Shown: positions 8,069 to 17,262, counted from the first letter of the stretch. The stretch: 64,000 nucleotides of DNA from Clostridium_AB sp036639235 (GCF_036639235.1 NZ_JAVWJB010000001.1:62001-126000), one strand, 5' to 3'. Notes: generated by a model not told the origin, from the letters alone. A program made the numbers and translations.

Positions 8069-10198
8069 ATGCTTAATATAGCACTGCTTGGAAACCCTAA
8101 TAGTGGTAAGACAACAGTATTTAATGAATTAACAGGTAGTAATCAATATGTTGGTAACTGGCCAGGTGTAACAGTTGAAAAAAAGGTAGGAAAGATAAAG
8201 GGAAGTAATATTAGCGTTACTGACCTGCCAGGAATATATTCACTTTCACCTTATTCACTTGAAGAGGTTATTTCAAGGGATTATATAATTAATGATAAGC
8301 CAGATATTATACTTAATATTGTAGATGCTTCTAACATAGAGAGAAATCTATACTTAACACATCAGGTATTAGACCTTGAGGTGCCGGTGATTATAGCATT
8401 AAACATGATAGATGTAGTTGAAAAAAGAGGAGATACTATAGATATCGAAGAATTAAGTAAATCTTTAAATTGTCCAGTAATTCCGATTTCAGCACTTAAG
8501 GGAAATGGAATAAACGACCTTGTAAAATATATTAAGGGATACAAGGCATCTGAAATGGATAAGGCTAACAATATTTCATTTGATGAGAGAATCGAAGAAG
8601 GAATTGAAAGTGTAGAGTCAATTCTAGCATCAAATGGTTACACTAGTGAAACTAGATGGAATGCTATAAAACTTCTTGAGAGAGATGAAAAGGTTTTAGA
8701 GGAAGTCAAGTTAGCAAACGAAGAAAGTAAAAAGGTAGATGAAATAAGAGCATCTATTGAAAAAGAATTTAATGATGATTATGAGAGTATATCTATTTCA
8801 GGTAGATATGATTATGTTGAAAATCTAACTAAGAAGCATGTTACTAAAAAGAGCACCACAGGTGAAACTGTTAGTATGAAAATAGATAATATAATTACAA
8901 ATAGAATATTAGCACTACCAATATTCTTCGGTATTATGTGGTTTGTATATTACATAAGTATACAAACTATTGGAGATATGACGATTGGTTTTGTAGAAAC
9001 ATTTATGGAAAACTATGTTGCGGCACCAATTGCAGGATTTATGGAAGGTGCAAGTGTTGCTCCATGGATTCAGTCATTAACTATTGATGGTATTGTAGGG
9101 GGAGTAGGAGCTGTACTAGGATTTGTTCCTCAAATTATGATACTATATCTATTTATAGGAATTCTAGAAGATTGTGGATATATGGCTAGAGTAGCATTTA
9201 TTATGGACAGGATATTTAGAAAGTTTGGTCTTTCAGGTAAATCATTTATTCCTATGCTTATGGGGTCAGGTTGTTCAGTTCCAGGAATAATGGCAGCCCG
9301 TACAATAGAAAGCGATAGCGATAGAAAGATGACTATTATGCTTACTCCATTTATTCCTTGTGGTGCAAAACTACCGGTATTTGCACTTATGGTAGGAGCG
9401 TTTTTCCCAAATAACACATGGGTTGCACCATCAATGTATTTTGTAGGTATAGGTATGGTTATTATATCAGGTTTAATTCTTAAAAATACCCTATTTAAGG
9501 GTAAGGGAGCACCATTTGTTATGGAACTTCCAGACTATAAGGTGCCAAGACTTAAGGGAGTTATGGTTAGGGTACTAGAGAGAGGTAAGTCATTTATTAT
9601 GAAGGCGGGAACAGTTATATTCTTCGCTTCAGGACTTATTTGGCTACTTCAAACATTTAACTTCTCATTTGAGATGGTTGATGCAAATCAAAGTATGTTA
9701 GCATCTATAGGAACATTTATAGCTCCTGTATTTGCACCACTAGGATTTGGTACATGGGAAGCATCAGTTGCAACTGTTACTGGATTCCTTGCTAAGGAAG
9801 TTGTTGTATCTACATTTGGAGTTTTATCAGGTGTTGGAGAGGTTGTAGAGTCAGACCCATCACTTGTTGGATATATAGGAACTATATTTACTCCTTTAAG
9901 TGCCTATGCATATATGGTATTTACTTTACTTGCAGCACCATGCTTTGCGGCTATTGGTGCTATGAGAAGAGAATTTGGTGGATTTAAGTGGACATTTATT
10001 GCAGTAGCTTACCAAACAGGACTTGCATGGATTGTTGCATTTTTAATTTATCAAATAGGTTCAGGTAACTTTATGAATGTTGTTTTTGGAGGAGTATTAA
10101 TAGGGCTAATATTACTTGCTGGTATTAAATTCTTCAAGGGAACTAAGGATGCTGGATGCTCAAGTGGGTGCAGCGGATGTAATAGTAAATGTAGCTAA
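8069..10198 (+). CDS. feoB: FeoB, GTP-dependent ferrous iron transporter
   Basis: Inner-membrane Fe(II) permease with an N-terminal G domain. G1 GNPNSGKT is at residues 8-15, G3 DLPG at 52-55 and G4 NMID at 112-115. A helical GDI-like linker (about 165-270) leads into the membrane region with the two Gate motifs (for example GSGCSVPGIMAARTI near 410 and the later VTGFLAKEVVVS). Total length is 709 residues. The C-terminus is a short cysteine-rich tail (DAGCSSGCSGCNSKCS) with five Cys, which could bind metal or a cluster. Such tails are seen in some FeoB proteins, and no separate feoC gene is present here. SD AAGAGGAGGG precedes the ATG. A terminator follows. Confidence 0.96.
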   Translation: MLNIALLGNPNSGKTTVFNELTGSNQYVGNWPGVTVEKKVGKIKGSNISVTDLPGIYSLSPYSLEEVISRDYIINDKPDIILNIVDASNIERNLYLTHQVLDLEVPVIIALNMIDVVEKRGDTIDIEELSKSLNCPVIPISALKGNGINDLVKYIKGYKASEMDKANNISFDERIEEGIESVESILASNGYTSETRWNAIKLLERDEKVLEEVKLANEESKKVDEIRASIEKEFNDDYESISISGRYDYVENLTKKHVTKKSTTGETVSMKIDNIITNRILALPIFFGIMWFVYYISIQTIGDMTIGFVETFMENYVAAPIAGFMEGASVAPWIQSLTIDGIVGGVGAVLGFVPQIMILYLFIGILEDCGYMARVAFIMDRIFRKFGLSGKSFIPMLMGSGCSVPGIMAARTIESDSDRKMTIMLTPFIPCGAKLPVFALMVGAFFPNNTWVAPSMYFVGIGMVIISGLILKNTLFKGKGAPFVMELPDYKVPRLKGVMVRVLERGKSFIMKAGTVIFFASGLIWLLQTFNFSFEMVDANQSMLASIGTFIAPVFAPLGFGTWEASVATVTGFLAKEVVVSTFGVLSGVGEVVESDPSLVGYIGTIFTPLSAYAYMVFTLLAAPCFAAIGAMRREFGGFKWTFIAVAYQTGLAWIVAFLIYQIGSGNFMNVVFGGVLIGLILLAGIKFFKGTKDAGCSSGCSGCNSKCS

Positions 10199-10207
10199 TT
10201 AGTATAT

Positions 10208-10257
10208 AAAGGGACTAATTTAGAAAGCTTTTTCTAAATTTAGTTCCTTTATTTTTA
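10208..10257 (+). terminator. Intrinsic terminator after feoB
   Basis: Long imperfect stem with left arm 10208-10229 and right arm 10231-10250 (AAAGG..TTTAGAAA with TTTCTAAA..CCTTT), followed by a T-rich tract. Confidence 0.8.
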
Positions 10258-10280
10258 TTTTAATTTATATAAATTTTTTA

Positions 10281-10309
10281 TTGACAAGAAAAAAAACAAG
10301 TGTTAAGAT
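10281..10309 (+). promoter_or_regulatory. Sigma-A promoter of the aromatic operon leader
   Basis: TTGACA (10281-10286), 17 nt spacer, TAAGAT (10304-10309). It lies about 60 nt upstream of the leader peptide start codon and is separated from feoB by a terminator, so the aro operon has its own promoter. Confidence 0.7.
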
Positions 10310-10371
10310 TTAGAAAACATAGTTACAAAGAGAAATTTTGGAAAAGATATTGAAAGAAGGAGGAGAAAGCA

Positions 10372-10533
10372 ATGGAAAACATTAAGAATATTTTAGGACA
10401 ATTTTATTATGGATTTTATTTTAGCTGGGGCTTTTATTTTAGCGCTGGTTATCTGCTATTCAAAAAATTCTATAATAATCTTAATGAGTTTAAATTGTAT
10501 AATACCTCTTTACCTAAGTGTACCTTTGCCTAG
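10372..10533 (+). CDS. Aromatic-rich leader peptide (53 aa) of the aro operon
   Basis: Small open frame with an excellent ribosome binding site (AAGGAGG, 10357-10363, 8 nt before ATG) and a TAG stop at 10531. Residues 11-34 contain 14 aromatic residues out of 24, with the core FYYGFYFSWGFYF at 11-23. Overall there are 9 Phe, 7 Tyr and 1 Trp in 53. It lies between the operon promoter and a perfect terminator hairpin (10562-10589), 85 nt before the DAHP synthase gene. Composition and position are what is expected of an attenuation leader peptide whose translation reports Phe/Tyr/Trp tRNA charging. I do not recognise it as a known protein family. The alternative is a small membrane peptide, since the core is hydrophobic. 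Confidence 0.8.
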   Translation: MENIKNILGQFYYGFYFSWGFYFSAGYLLFKKFYNNLNEFKLYNTSLPKCTFA

Positions 10534-10589
10534 GTAGATAGATATCGAATTTTGTTATATAAGAGAACTCATATGAGTTCTCTTTTTTT
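10484..10589 (+). terminator. Candidate attenuator: antiterminator segment, pause hairpin and terminator
   Basis: The terminator is a perfect 22-bp palindrome at 10562-10583 (arms AGAGAACTCAT / ATGAGTTCTCT) followed by a T run to 10589. An upstream segment ATGAGTT (10484-10490, inside the leader ORF) repeats part of the right arm and is complementary to AACTCAT (10566-10572) in the left arm, so it could form a competing antiterminator. A third hairpin TACCTA / TAGGTA (10511-10516 with 10531-10536) overlaps the leader stop codon and may act as a pause site. The terminator is clear; the alternative pairing is inference. Confidence 0.75.
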
Positions 10590-10618
10590 ATATAAAAAAT
10601 TATTTTGGAGGGATAAAA

Positions 10619-11632
10619 ATGATAGTAGTAATGAAAATGAATACACCAAAGGATGAAATATTAAGACTTAAGGAAAAATTAGAATCACCAAATTGTTCAG
10701 TTCAAATTATTGAGGGTATAACACAAACAATATTAGGTCTTGTTGGGGATACAAGTACAGTTGATGCTAGCTGCATTCAGCAAAATAAGGCAGTTGAAAA
10801 AATATTAAGAGTACAAGAACCATACAAAAGAGCTAACAGAGCATTCCACCCTGAAGATACGGTAATTAAGGTTAAGGATGCACAAATCGGAGGAGATAGA
10901 TTTTGTTTAATGGCAGGTCCATGTTCAGTAGAATCTAAGGAGCAAATCGTAGAAATAGCTAAGAATGTTAAAGCATCAGGTGCTACAGTTCTTCGTGGAG
11001 GAGCATTTAAGCCTAGAACATCACCATACAGCTTCCAAGGTCTTGGAATGGAAGGACTTGATCTACTTAACATTGCAAAGAGTGAAACAGGACTTCCAAT
11101 TATAACAGAGGTTATGAGCACATCTTATGTTGAAGCAGTTGCTGAAAATGCAGATATAATTCAAATCGGTGCAAGAAACATGCAAAACTTTGATCTTCTA
11201 AAAGAAGTAGGTAAAACAAGAAAGCCAGTTCTTTTAAAAAGAGGATTATCAGCAACTATTGAGGAGCTTTTAATGTCAGCAGAGTACATCATGTCAGAGG
11301 GAAATGAGCAGGTTATTCTTTGTGAAAGAGGAATAAGAACATTCGAAAACTTCACTAGAAATACACTTGATTTAAGTGCAATTCCAGCTATTAAGAAATT
11401 ATCACATTTACCAGTAGTAGTAGATCCAAGCCATGCAGCGGGACTTAACTGGATGGTAGAACCACTAAGTAAGGCAGCAGTTGCAGTAGGTGCAGATGGA
11501 CTTATTATAGAAGTGCATAACGACCCAGCTAATGCACTATGTGATGGAAAGCAGTCAATTAGACCAGAAGAATTTGATAAATTAGTAGAATCATTAAGAG
11601 TTATTGCTGAAATTAACGGTAAGAGAATATAG
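10619..11632 (+). CDS. aroF: 3-deoxy-7-phosphoheptulonate (DAHP) synthase with N-terminal regulatory domain
   Basis: First enzyme of the shikimate pathway, condensing phosphoenolpyruvate and erythrose 4-phosphate. The 337 residues include an N-terminal ferredoxin/ACT-like domain of about 70 residues (MIVVMKMNTPKDEILRLKEK onward). The type I-beta catalytic barrel follows with MAGPCSVES, LRGGAFKPRTSPYSFQG, GARNMQNF, LLKRG and VVDPSHAAG motifs. The N-terminal domain is the part that binds Tyr or Phe in the Thermotoga-type enzymes, so feedback inhibition is likely. SD TGGAGGG before ATG 10619. It is the first structural gene behind the aromatic leader peptide and terminator, which probably control transcription of the whole cluster to pheA. 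Confidence 0.95.
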   Translation: MIVVMKMNTPKDEILRLKEKLESPNCSVQIIEGITQTILGLVGDTSTVDASCIQQNKAVEKILRVQEPYKRANRAFHPEDTVIKVKDAQIGGDRFCLMAGPCSVESKEQIVEIAKNVKASGATVLRGGAFKPRTSPYSFQGLGMEGLDLLNIAKSETGLPIITEVMSTSYVEAVAENADIIQIGARNMQNFDLLKEVGKTRKPVLLKRGLSATIEELLMSAEYIMSEGNEQVILCERGIRTFENFTRNTLDLSAIPAIKKLSHLPVVVDPSHAAGLNWMVEPLSKAAVAVGADGLIIEVHNDPANALCDGKQSIRPEEFDKLVESLRVIAEINGKRI

Positions 11633-11696
11633 ATAGTAGTAAGAATAAAAGCTGTGGTAGAGCGGTAGTATAGTAGGGGCAGCAGTATAGGGGGAT

Positions 11697-12563
11697 ATGA
11701 AATTGGATGAGAATAATTTTAATGTTTGTATTGTAGGACTAGGACTTATAGGAAGTTCATATGCAATGGCTTTAAAGGGTCTTAATGTAGGTAAGGTTAT
11801 TGGAGTAGATATAAGTGAAGAAACTATTTCAAAGGCTATAAATAAGGGAATTATAGATGAGGGGTATTTAGATGCAGGGGATGCATTAAGTCAAAGTGAT
11901 ATAGTGATCCTTGCAATTTACCCACATTTAACTGAAAGTTTTGTAATAGATAATATGAATCACTTTAAAAAGGGAGCTATAATAACCGATAGTGCAGGAA
12001 TAAAAGAGCAGATAATAAATAATATTACCCCCCATTTAAGAGATGATTTAGACTTTGTTGGAGGCCATCCAATGGCAGGCAAAGAGGGCTCTGGGATTGA
12101 CCAGGGTAGCCATGAAATATTTATAGGTGCTAATTACTTAATAACACCTACTCCTAGAAATAGGGAGGAAAATATAATTATAGTTGAAGATATAGCTAGA
12201 AAAATTGGCTGTAAGAATATAGTTAGAATTTCCCCTAAAAAACATGATAGGATAATCGCTTATACAAGTCATCTTCCTCATATACTAGCAGTTGCCCTAG
12301 TTAATAGTGATCTTTTAGACCAGGATACATCATTATTTGTAGCTGGAAGCTTTAGGGATGCAACAAGGGTTGCAGATATAAACGCAGGGCTTTGGACTGA
12401 GCTTATTATGCAAAATAGGGATTATGTAGTAGAGCAGCTTGGAGTTTTTGAAGAAAATATAAAACAAATAAAAAATTCTATAGCGACAGGTAAAGAAGAA
12501 GATGTATACTTAAAATTAAGTGAAGCCTGCATTAAAAAAAGGGGGATTAAAATAAATGTATAA
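11697..12563 (+). CDS. tyrA: Prephenate dehydrogenase
   Basis: Oxidatively decarboxylates prephenate to 4-hydroxyphenylpyruvate on the tyrosine branch, using NAD(P). The 288 residues contain the Rossmann motif GLGLIGSS near residue 14 and the family motif GGHPMAGKEGSG near 120, followed by SHLPHILAVAL. There is no fused chorismate mutase or ACT domain, so this is the short monofunctional form. Start ATG at 11697 with GGGGG directly upstream. The 64-nt gap after the DAHP synthase gene has no terminator, and the end overlaps aroB by 8 nt, so it is internal to the operon. Confidence 0.93.
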   Translation: MKLDENNFNVCIVGLGLIGSSYAMALKGLNVGKVIGVDISEETISKAINKGIIDEGYLDAGDALSQSDIVILAIYPHLTESFVIDNMNHFKKGAIITDSAGIKEQIINNITPHLRDDLDFVGGHPMAGKEGSGIDQGSHEIFIGANYLITPTPRNREENIIIVEDIARKIGCKNIVRISPKKHDRIIAYTSHLPHILAVALVNSDLLDQDTSLFVAGSFRDATRVADINAGLWTELIMQNRDYVVEQLGVFEENIKQIKNSIATGKEEDVYLKLSEACIKKRGIKINV

Positions 12564-13617
12564 ATTAGATGTTGTAGCAAAAAGTCATAGCTATCCTATA
12601 TACATTGAAAAGGGAATATTTAATAGTGTAGCCTCCTACATTAAAAAGGCTACCAAGGGCAGAAAGATAGCGATTGTAACTGATGCTAACGTTAACAGTA
12701 TTTACGGTGAAAAATTAGTTTCTCTACTTAAAGAAGAGAACTTTGATATAAAGAAGATAGTAGTAACACCAGGGGAGGGAAGTAAGTCATTTGAAACTTT
12801 TGAATATGTTTTAAATGAAATGCTTGATTTTTCAATGACGAGAAATGACTTAATTATAGCCTTTGGTGGAGGAGTAGTAGGGGATTTAACAGGATATGTA
12901 GCCTCTTCACTACTTCGAGGAGTAGATTTTTACCAGATACCAACAACTCTACTTTCACAGGTAGATAGTTCAGTTGGTGGTAAGGTTGCTATTAATACTA
13001 AGTATGGTAAGAATTTAGTTGGGGCATTTTATCAGCCAGTAGGGGTTTTAATTGACCCACTACTTCTAAATACACTTGATAAAAAGTATTTTGCTGATGG
13101 AATGGCTGAGGTTATTAAATACGGGTGTATTAAGGATGAGAAATTATTTTATGATCTATTAAATTATACAACTAAGGACTTGCTTGATAATATTGAGAAG
13201 GTTATTTATACCTGCTGCAATATAAAAAGAGAAGTAGTTGAAAAGGATGAGCTAGATAAGGGAGAGAGAATGCTTCTAAACTTTGGTCATACAATAGGTC
13301 ATGCTATAGAAAAGTATTTTGAATACACGGGATATACACACGGCGAGGCTGTTGCTATTGGAATGAATATGATAACAACTGCATCAGAAAGCCTTAATGA
13401 AACAATCTCTGGTACAGCTGATTTAATAGAAACAATATTAAAGAAGTATTCGCTACCAACAGGTGTGGTTATGGAAGATAGGGATAGGGTTTTAAAAAGT
13501 ATAGGACTAGATAAAAAGATGCTTTCAAGAAAGCTTAGAATTATATTATTAAAAGAAATTGGAGATTCTTATATTAAGGAATTAGATATAAGTGAAGTAG
13601 ACAAATATATTATATAG
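12556..13617 (+). CDS. aroB: 3-dehydroquinate synthase
   Basis: Second shikimate step, converting DAHP to 3-dehydroquinate with NAD and a divalent metal. The 353 residues carry the classical motifs: FGGGVVGDLTGYVAS, RGVDFYQIPTTLLSQVDSSVGGK, NLVGAFYQP and the metal-binding LNFGHTIGHAIE with a second His in YTHGEAVAIGM. The start overlaps the end of tyrA by 8 nt, with AAAGGGGG in the upstream coding sequence, indicating translational coupling. aroA follows 12 nt after the stop. Confidence 0.96.
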   Translation: MYKLDVVAKSHSYPIYIEKGIFNSVASYIKKATKGRKIAIVTDANVNSIYGEKLVSLLKEENFDIKKIVVTPGEGSKSFETFEYVLNEMLDFSMTRNDLIIAFGGGVVGDLTGYVASSLLRGVDFYQIPTTLLSQVDSSVGGKVAINTKYGKNLVGAFYQPVGVLIDPLLLNTLDKKYFADGMAEVIKYGCIKDEKLFYDLLNYTTKDLLDNIEKVIYTCCNIKREVVEKDELDKGERMLLNFGHTIGHAIEKYFEYTGYTHGEAVAIGMNMITTASESLNETISGTADLIETILKKYSLPTGVVMEDRDRVLKSIGLDKKMLSRKLRIILLKEIGDSYIKELDISEVDKYII

Positions 13618-13629
13618 TAGGAGGAAAAT

Positions 13630-14904
13630 ATGGATACAGTAAAAATTACCCCAAGGGTGCTTAGCGGAAGCGTAACAATACCGCCATCGAAGAGTCTTTC
13701 ACATAGGGCGATTATATGTGCAGCACTCTCTGATGGTGAAAGTAGAGTTGATAACTTAATATTTTCAAAGGATATTATTGCAACATCTAAGGCTATGGAG
13801 AGTCTTAACGTTACTATGAAATTCAATGAGAATAATATAGAAATTAAGGGAAATGAATCTTTAAAGGTTGTAAATAATACTATTGACTGTATAGAGTCAG
13901 GTTCTACCCTAAGATTTATTATTCCAATTGCACTTCTTGCAGATGATAGTGTTACTTTTGTCGGGGAAGGAAGACTTACTACAAGACCTCTTACAACCTA
14001 CTATAATATATTTGATAAAGAAGGAATTAAGTATAATACAAGGGAAGGTCTTCCTCTAACTGTTAATGGCTCTCTTAAGCCATCAACTTATTCTGTAGAG
14101 GGAAATATAAGTTCCCAGTTTATATCAGGACTTATGTTTGCACTTCCACTTTTAGATGGAGATTCTACAATTGAAATAATAGGAGAGCTTGAGTCAAAGG
14201 GATATGTTGATTTAACAATAGATGTTATGAAGCAGTACGGTGTTAATATTAAGAATAATAACTATGAAAGCTTTTATATTAAGGGAAATCAACAATATAA
14301 GGCTCAGAATTACAGGGTTGAAGGAGATTATTCACAGGTTGCATTTTTCATAGTAGCTGGGCTACTTGGAGGAGAGATTACTTGTCTTGATATGAAAAGA
14401 GACTCACTTCAAGGAGATAGAGAGATTATTGATATAGTAAGAAGTATGGGAGGAAATATTGAGGTGCTTGAGGATAGAATTATAGTACATCCATCAAAAA
14501 CACATGGTGCAGTAATAGATGCATCACAGTGTCCAGATTTAGTACCTATACTTTCAACACTTGCAGCACTTAGTGAAGGTGAAACTAGAATAATCAATGC
14601 TGAAAGGGTTAGAATAAAGGAATCAGATAGACTAGAGGCTATGAGATGTGAACTTAATAAATTAGGTGCAAATATCGTAGAAACACCAGATGGTCTTATT
14701 ATAAATGGAGTAGAGTCTTTAAATGGAGGAGTTGTTAGTGGATGGAACGACCATAGAATAGTTATGGCACTATCAATGGCTTCAATTAAAGCAAAGGGTG
14801 AAGTTATAATTGAAGGAAGTGAGGCTATTACTAAGTCATACCCTACTTTCTTTGAGGATTTTGTAAGCTTAGGAGGAGAAATAAGTGGGATCAGTATTAG
14901 GTAG
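13630..14904 (+). CDS. aroA: 3-phosphoshikimate 1-carboxyvinyltransferase (EPSP synthase)
   Basis: Transfers the enolpyruvyl group of PEP to shikimate 3-phosphate. The 424 residues show the N-terminal PPSKSLSHRAIICAALSDG motif, SGSTLRFIIPIALL, the GDYSQVAFFIVAGLLGG segment and the C-terminal RIKESDRLEAM and GWNDHRIVMALSMA motifs. SD AGGAGG before ATG 13630. The gene overlaps aroC by 20 nt. The missing shikimate genes (dehydroquinase, shikimate dehydrogenase and shikimate kinase) are not in this operon or elsewhere in the window. Confidence 0.96.
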   Translation: MDTVKITPRVLSGSVTIPPSKSLSHRAIICAALSDGESRVDNLIFSKDIIATSKAMESLNVTMKFNENNIEIKGNESLKVVNNTIDCIESGSTLRFIIPIALLADDSVTFVGEGRLTTRPLTTYYNIFDKEGIKYNTREGLPLTVNGSLKPSTYSVEGNISSQFISGLMFALPLLDGDSTIEIIGELESKGYVDLTIDVMKQYGVNIKNNNYESFYIKGNQQYKAQNYRVEGDYSQVAFFIVAGLLGGEITCLDMKRDSLQGDREIIDIVRSMGGNIEVLEDRIIVHPSKTHGAVIDASQCPDLVPILSTLAALSEGETRIINAERVRIKESDRLEAMRCELNKLGANIVETPDGLIINGVESLNGGVVSGWNDHRIVMALSMASIKAKGEVIIEGSEAITKSYPTFFEDFVSLGGEISGISIR

Positions 14905-15973
14905 AAATGTTAAGATATCAGTATTTGGAGAGTCACATGGTGCAGCTATAGGAGTTGTTATAGATTCTCTTCCAGCAGGATTTGAAATAGACCTTAATAG
15001 GGTTAATGAGGATATGGCAAGAAGAGCCCCTGGAAAGAGTAAGCTTACGACACAAAGACAGGAAAAGGATCTTTATGAGATAGTTAGTGGTTTTTTTGAA
15101 GGAAAAACCACAGGAACTCCTCTTTGTTCAATAATAAGAAACTCAGATACTAGAAGTAAGGATTATAGCTTACTTAAGGATGTTATAAGACCAGGTCACG
15201 CAGACTATACAGGTAAGATGAGATACAACAGGGCAAATGACTATAGAGGTGGAGGACATTTTTCAGGTAGACTTACAGCACCTATAGTATTTGCAGGAGC
15301 AGTTGCTAGGCAGATTCTTGAAACTAAGGGGATTTATATAGGAAGTCATATAGAGGCAATAGGCTCTAAAAGAGACGATAGATTTCATCCTCTTAATGTA
15401 TCAAAGAGTGACTTTGATAAGTTAAGAGAGAGGGAATTACCTGTTTTAAATGAATCTGTTATAGAGGATATGAAGTCAGAGATTATGGAGGCTAGAAGTA
15501 GCACAGACTCTGTAGGGGGAGTTATTGAAACTGCTGTTACTGGAATTGAAGGTGGAATAGGAAGTCCTATTTTTGATTCAGTTGAAAGCATATTATCATG
15601 TGGATTATTCTCAATACCAGCTGTTAAGGGCTTAGAGTTTGGACAAGGCTTTGACTTTGCAAATATGAGAGGGTCACAGGCGAATGATGAATATTACATA
15701 GAAGATAATGTTATTAAAACATATACAAATAATAATGGTGGAATAATAGGTGGTATTACAAGTGGAGCTCCTATTATATTTAGGGTAGGCATTAAGCCAA
15801 CACCTTCTATTTCAAGAATGCAAAAAAGTGTTAACCTAGAAACTATGGAAAACACTGAACTTGAAATAGTTGGGCGTCATGACCCTTGTATAATTCCAAG
15901 GGCAGTAGTTGTTGTTGAGGCAGTAACAGCACTATGCATACTTGACTTACTATCTATGGAAGGAGGGCTTTAA
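14885..15973 (+). CDS. aroC: Chorismate synthase
   Basis: Converts EPSP to chorismate in a reaction that needs reduced FMN. The 362 residues have the signature GESHGAAIGVVIDSLPAGFEI near the N-terminus, RRAPGKSKLTTQRQE, RPGHADYTGKMRYN and the C-terminal GRHDPCIIPRAVVV. The start is GTG at 14885 inside the end of aroA, and AGGAGGAGAA at 14871-14880 serves as a strong ribosome binding site, so overlap coupling is likely. The stop codon shares one base with the pheA start. Confidence 0.96.
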   Translation: MGSVLGRNVKISVFGESHGAAIGVVIDSLPAGFEIDLNRVNEDMARRAPGKSKLTTQRQEKDLYEIVSGFFEGKTTGTPLCSIIRNSDTRSKDYSLLKDVIRPGHADYTGKMRYNRANDYRGGGHFSGRLTAPIVFAGAVARQILETKGIYIGSHIEAIGSKRDDRFHPLNVSKSDFDKLRERELPVLNESVIEDMKSEIMEARSSTDSVGGVIETAVTGIEGGIGSPIFDSVESILSCGLFSIPAVKGLEFGQGFDFANMRGSQANDEYYIEDNVIKTYTNNNGGIIGGITSGAPIIFRVGIKPTPSISRMQKSVNLETMENTELEIVGRHDPCIIPRAVVVVEAVTALCILDLLSMEGGL

Positions 15974-17121
15974 TGTCTGACTTAAAACAATATAGAGATG
16001 AAATTGATAGAATAGATAATGCTATTTTAAAGCTATTCCAGGAAAGAATGGATATGGTTTTAAATGTTGCTGAATATAAAAGAAAAAATAACCTTGAGGT
16101 TCTTAATAGGAAAAGAGAAGAAGAGGTTATAGAAAATCACCTTAATAATTTAAGTGATTCTAAGTATAAGGTAGAGGTAGAAAAATTCTTAAAGTCTGTT
16201 ATGGAAATAAGTAGACAGTGTCAAAGAAACTACCTTCTTAATGGAGGGGCATTTGAAGAGGAAAATACTTGCCCTGAAATAATTAATCTTACTAAGGATA
16301 GCGTTATAGGATTCCAAGGTGTTAATGGTTCATATAGTGAAGAGGCCCTACATGCATTCTTTAAGGAAGATGTTAAAACACGTGCATTAAATACATTTGA
16401 TGATGTATTTAAAAGTTTAACAGATGGGGAAATAGATTATGGAGTAATACCAATAGAGAACTCATCAACAGGTGGGGTCCTTGAGGTTTATGATTTACTT
16501 AACAAACATGAGTTTAGCATTGTTGGTGAAATGTGTATAAGGATTAATCACTGTTTAATAGCAGAAGATGGTGCAGACTTTAATACTATTAAAGAGGTAT
16601 ATTCACATCAGCAGGCACTAGACCAATGTAGGGATTATATTAACTCAAAGGGATATAGAAAGGTTCCATATCTTAATACAGCTAAGAGTGTTGAGTTTAT
16701 TAGGGAAGCAAATGATAAATCACTTGCTGCAATAGCTAGTAAAAGAGCCGCTAATATATATGGACTTAACATACTTGAGGAGAACATTAACACTAATAAA
16801 ACCAACACTACAAGGTTTATTATTATATCTAAGAAAATGGCTGTTAATGAACAGTGTAATAAAATAAGTATAGTGTTCTCAATAGACCATAAAATAGGAT
16901 GTTTATACAACGTTCTTAGATACTTCTCTGAAAATCAAGTTAATATGCTTAAAATAGAATCAAGACCTATGAAGGAAAGACCATGGGAATATATATTCTA
17001 TATAGATTTTGAAGGTAATACAAGTGACCCTAAGGTAAAAATAGCCCTTGAAAATATTAAGGATAATACTAATTACTTTAGACTACTTGGTAACTACCCC
17101 AAAAGCCTAGAAAACTGTTAA
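15973..17121 (+). CDS. pheA: Bifunctional chorismate mutase / prephenate dehydratase
   Basis: Makes phenylpyruvate from chorismate. Three domains are visible in 382 residues. An AroQ-type chorismate mutase covers about 1-90 (YRDEIDRIDNAILKLFQERM, then VAEYKRKNNLEVLNRKREEE). Prephenate dehydratase covers about 110-285 (GFQGVNGSYSEEAL, IPIENSSTGGVLEVYDLL, NTNKTNTTRFIII). A C-terminal ACT domain carries the ESRP motif (KIESRPMKERPWEYIFYIDF), the usual site of Phe feedback inhibition. Last gene of the aro operon. The product set (tyrA plus pheA, no trp genes) explains a leader peptide dominated by Phe and Tyr codons. Confidence 0.96.
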   Translation: MSDLKQYRDEIDRIDNAILKLFQERMDMVLNVAEYKRKNNLEVLNRKREEEVIENHLNNLSDSKYKVEVEKFLKSVMEISRQCQRNYLLNGGAFEEENTCPEIINLTKDSVIGFQGVNGSYSEEALHAFFKEDVKTRALNTFDDVFKSLTDGEIDYGVIPIENSSTGGVLEVYDLLNKHEFSIVGEMCIRINHCLIAEDGADFNTIKEVYSHQQALDQCRDYINSKGYRKVPYLNTAKSVEFIREANDKSLAAIASKRAANIYGLNILEENINTNKTNTTRFIIISKKMAVNEQCNKISIVFSIDHKIGCLYNVLRYFSENQVNMLKIESRPMKERPWEYIFYIDFEGNTSDPKVKIALENIKDNTNYFRLLGNYPKSLENC

Positions 17122-17122
17122 T

Positions 17123-17158
17123 AATAGCCCTAGATGATAGATTTCATCTAGGGCTATT
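17123..17158 (+). terminator. Hairpin at the end of the aro operon
   Basis: Perfect 15-bp stem AATAGCCCTAGATGA / TCATCTAGGGCTATT with a 6-nt loop directly after the pheA stop. The downstream T content is poor (TATTATCTATAG), so termination may be incomplete. Confidence 0.7.
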
Positions 17159-17262
17159 ATTATCTATAGAAAATAAGGATAATGGATTATATATACAAAT
17201 TATTCATATATGTGTATAATTATTAAAGGGAATTTAAGATTTAATAGTAAAGGCGGGATATT

